In this document: positions 63,803 to 64,000 of the stretch, one piece after another
How the letters are laid out: each line of letters begins with the position of its first letter
Position numbering within the stretch: the first letter of the stretch is position 1
DNA from: Sphingobacterium sp.
GTDB lineage: Bacteria; Bacteroidota; Bacteroidia; Sphingobacteriales; Sphingobacteriaceae
Assembly (NCBI GenBank): GCA_031253985.1
Contig: JAIRVH010000043.1
Location: forward strand, 78,490-142,489
Length of the DNA stretch: 64,000 nt
Direction: 5' to 3'
The notes under the pieces: generated by a model
Database searches by the model: none
What the model saw: the letters and a program-made list of their open reading frames with translations, nothing else
What the model was told of the DNA's origin: nothing
Made by a program: the position numbers and the translations under genes

Positions 63803-63806
63803 GACA

Positions 63807-63894
63807 TAAAAAAGCCACATCTCACGACATGGCCTTAATAAACATATGATTCACTAGTGATCTGAGCTTATACTGAGCTTGGCAGGTCACTAGT
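63807..63894 (-). terminator. Double hairpin 3' end of NTF2 copy 6
   Basis: First stem 63853-63894 (ACTAGTGATCTG with CAGGTCACTAGT, one mismatch), second stem 63814-63833 (GCCATGTC-GTGA-GATGTGGC on the minus strand) with T-run. Confidence 0.75.
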
Positions 63895-63904
63895 TATTTA
63901 GATA

Positions 63905-64000
63905 CTATTTATACGAGTTGATTGATTTGGATACTTTCCAGTCATTGCCATCACGTTCCAAAGTCACAAGATCTGTTTTAGTAAAGTTTTCAAATTTCAA
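63905..64000 (-). CDS. NTF2/lumazine-binding-like protein, copy 6, partial
   Basis: Only the last 32 codons (including stop) lie in the window. They match the end of the other copies (KFENFTKTDLVTLERDGNDW, ending SINSYK). The array therefore continues beyond the window. Confidence 0.85.
   Translation of the reverse strand: MKFENFTKTDLVTLERDGNDWKVSKSINSYK

Overview
The window looks like chromosome from a Sphingobacteriaceae member, most likely Sphingobacterium or a close relative. The evidence is two SusC/SusD-type outer-membrane uptake loci, many short Bacteroidota lipoproteins, AraC regulators, a TPR-containing histidine kinase, moderate-to-low GC, no useful Shine-Dalgarno sequences, and promoters with the Bacteroidota -7 element TAnnTTTG. 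No tRNA, rRNA or CRISPR array was recognised.

Layout. 1-8.1 kb: SusC/SusD uptake locus with a fasciclin-like lipoprotein, a partial lipoprotein and an AraC regulator. 8.4-8.8 kb: hipB-like antitoxin gene beside an internally deleted hipA. 9-15 kb: lipoproteins, an S41 peptidase, an AraC regulator, a Crp-like protein and a small secreted protein. 15-20.3 kb: a second SusC/SusD locus with a TlpA-like thioredoxin. 20.6-21.2 kb: a degenerate 11-bp periodic repeat of about 52 units upstream of that locus. 21.7-22.5 kb: mostly empty.

22.5-34 kb and 59.7-64 kb are a mosaic accessory region. A gene for a 148-residue secreted NTF2/lumazine-binding-like protein occurs six times, each with a conserved promoter and a hairpin terminator. 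Between copies lie changing cargo genes: tailspike-like beta-helix proteins, a GIY-YIG/DUF2075/S24 fusion with a MazG-like pyrophosphohydrolase (one intact pair and one broken pair), an AbiE toxin-antitoxin pair with palindromic operators, and a twice-present structured RNA candidate.

34-59 kb holds the most unusual system. A twelve-gene minus-strand operon (54.4 to 38.25 kb) encodes proteins resembling SrfB (actin/Hsp70-like ATPase), SrfC (large P-loop GTPase-like) and probably SrfA. It also encodes a second GTPase, several membrane-anchored proteins, a secreted protein with a possible beta-barrel end and a repeat lipoprotein, so the set could span the cell envelope. A histidine kinase/response regulator pair lies just upstream. 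Five palindromes TTACGG-N4-CCGTAA occur at a fixed 21 bp from a -7 element. They sit in front of this operon, an HsdR-like nuclease gene, a nuclease/SH3 operon (20 bp, from the same site as HsdR), a DUF4177-like/YidD pair, a membrane protein gene and a possible small RNA. I infer one regulon, possibly controlled by the adjacent response regulator.
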